Positions 63,531-64,000 of a DNA stretch of 64,000 nucleotides are shown here, piece after piece. The notes beneath the pieces were generated by a model that did not search any database, had not been told where the DNA came from, and worked only from the letters and a program-made list of their open reading frames with translations. Positions within the stretch are counted from its first letter, which is position 1, and the number at the start of each line of letters is the position of its first letter. Source of the DNA: Rubellimicrobium arenae (GTDB lineage: Bacteria; Pseudomonadota; Alphaproteobacteria; Rhodobacterales; Rhodobacteraceae); assembly GCF_017916275.1 (NCBI RefSeq), contig NZ_JAFMST010000003.1:248001-312000 (forward strand), given 5' to 3'. The position numbers and the translations under genes were made by a program.

Positions 63531-64000
63531 ATGATCCCCGAGGACCGCCTTCACGACATCGCCCAGCGCTACGCCTTCCTCGAGGCGAAGATGCAGGACG
63601 CCCTACCGCCCGCCGAGATCGCCCAAGTCTCGCGCGAGTGGTCGCAGCTCCGGCCGGTCGTCGAGGCCGCCGAGGCCTGGCGCGCGCTGTCCCGCAGCGT
63701 TGCCGAGACCGAGGCGATGCTGGCCGATCCCGACCTGCGTCCCCTGGCCGAGGAGGAGCTTCCTGTGCTCCGGGACCGGCTGGCCCAGGGGGAGCGGGAC
63801 CTGCAGCTCGCGCTCCTGCCCAAGGATGCCGCCGACGCCCGGCCGGCCATGCTCGAGATCCGGCCCGGCACCGGGGGGGACGAAGCCGCGCTGTTCGCCG
63901 GCGATCTCGCGCGCATGTACCAGCGCTATGCCGAAGCGCAGGGCTGGCGCTTCGACGTAGTCGAGGAGCAGGCCACCGATCTCGGCGGCCTCAAGGAGCT
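63531..64000 (+). CDS. prfA: Peptide chain release factor 1, C-terminus off the window
   Basis: The first 156 residues of RF1, which ends translation at UAA and UAG. Domain 1 is the helical N-terminus (about 1-95) with the heptad pattern [30 protein letters not shown]. The start of domain 2, with the conserved [31 protein letters not shown], follows at about 107. The GGQ and PAT/PVT motifs lie past the window edge, so RF1 is distinguished from RF2 only by this N-terminal pattern. Confidence 0.9.
   Translation, partial: MIPEDRLHDIAQRYAFLEAKMQDALPPAEIAQVSREWSQLRPVVEAAEAWRALSRSVAETEAMLADPDLRPLAEEELPVLRDRLAQGERDLQLALLPKDAADARPAMLEIRPGTGGDEAALFAGDLARMYQRYAEAQGWRFDVVEEQATDLGGLKE

Overview
The window is chromosomal DNA of a high-GC alphaproteobacterium of the order Rhodobacterales (Paracoccaceae/Roseobacteraceae type). 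Three things support this: a complete Rhodobacter-type gene transfer agent (GTA) structural cluster sits directly upstream of cysE; pdhB carries its own lipoyl domain; and the linked sets fabD-fabG-acpP/fabF-mltG, rpsF-rpsR-rplI and glnB-glnA have the expected local order. Third codon positions are almost all G or C, so long open frames run antisense to most genes. Those were treated as shadows. I cannot name the genus.

Layout. 1-2.2 kb: partial lpxL-type acyltransferase, a FliG-like protein and a tiny secreted Cys protein (all minus). 2.5-6 kb: purB, a DUF6314 gene, bioY and an unknown 260-aa protein. 6.2-8.1 kb: glnA and its PII regulator glnB. 8.2-12.2 kb: nnr (with a low-GC central patch), tRNA-Leu(UAG), tig and a GNAT gene. 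12.2-15.7 kb: a Tat-exported CpdB and the rpsF-rpsR-rplI operon. 15.8-24.5 kb: fatty acid synthesis genes fabD, fabG, acpP, then a ureohydrolase and an unusual adenylation-carrier-membrane acyltransferase gene, then fabF and mltG.

24.7-38.6 kb is the GTA cluster: TerS, TerL, portal, g3.5, protease, capsid, connectors, tail tube, chaperones, tape measure, distal tail, hub, peptidase and the baseplate 'megatron'. Most genes are joined by 4-nt ATGA-type overlaps and all frames look intact. No integrase, repressor or replication gene is present, which separates it from a prophage.

38.7-47 kb: cysE, a MliC-like lipoprotein, pdhABC, ftsB, class I fba and pgk. This central-carbon block carries a perfect TTAGCGCTAA-type palindrome before pdhA and a degenerate copy before fba. 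47-53.1 kb: two tandem cyclophilins, selO, a nucleoside hydrolase and ilvBN. The ilv operon is preceded by a promoter, a 15-aa branched-chain-rich leader peptide and an attenuator. 53.2-59.7 kb: a YihY/BrkB protein, a TakP-type TRAP transporter (P gene convergent to QM), a VOC protein, bpt, an RDD protein and a DUF2852 protein. 60.2-64 kb: two identical-pattern palindromic operators, glnE, a small unknown protein and the start of prfA.

The nitrogen genes fit one circuit. GlnA retains its adenylylation Tyr, GlnB its uridylylation Tyr, and GlnE, the enzyme that modifies GlnA, lies about 52 kb away in the same window. The observations most worth checking are the A-T-acyltransferase fusion protein, the ilv attenuator, the paired TGTGAA-N5-TTCACA operators, the CceR-like sites and the mosaic nnr gene.
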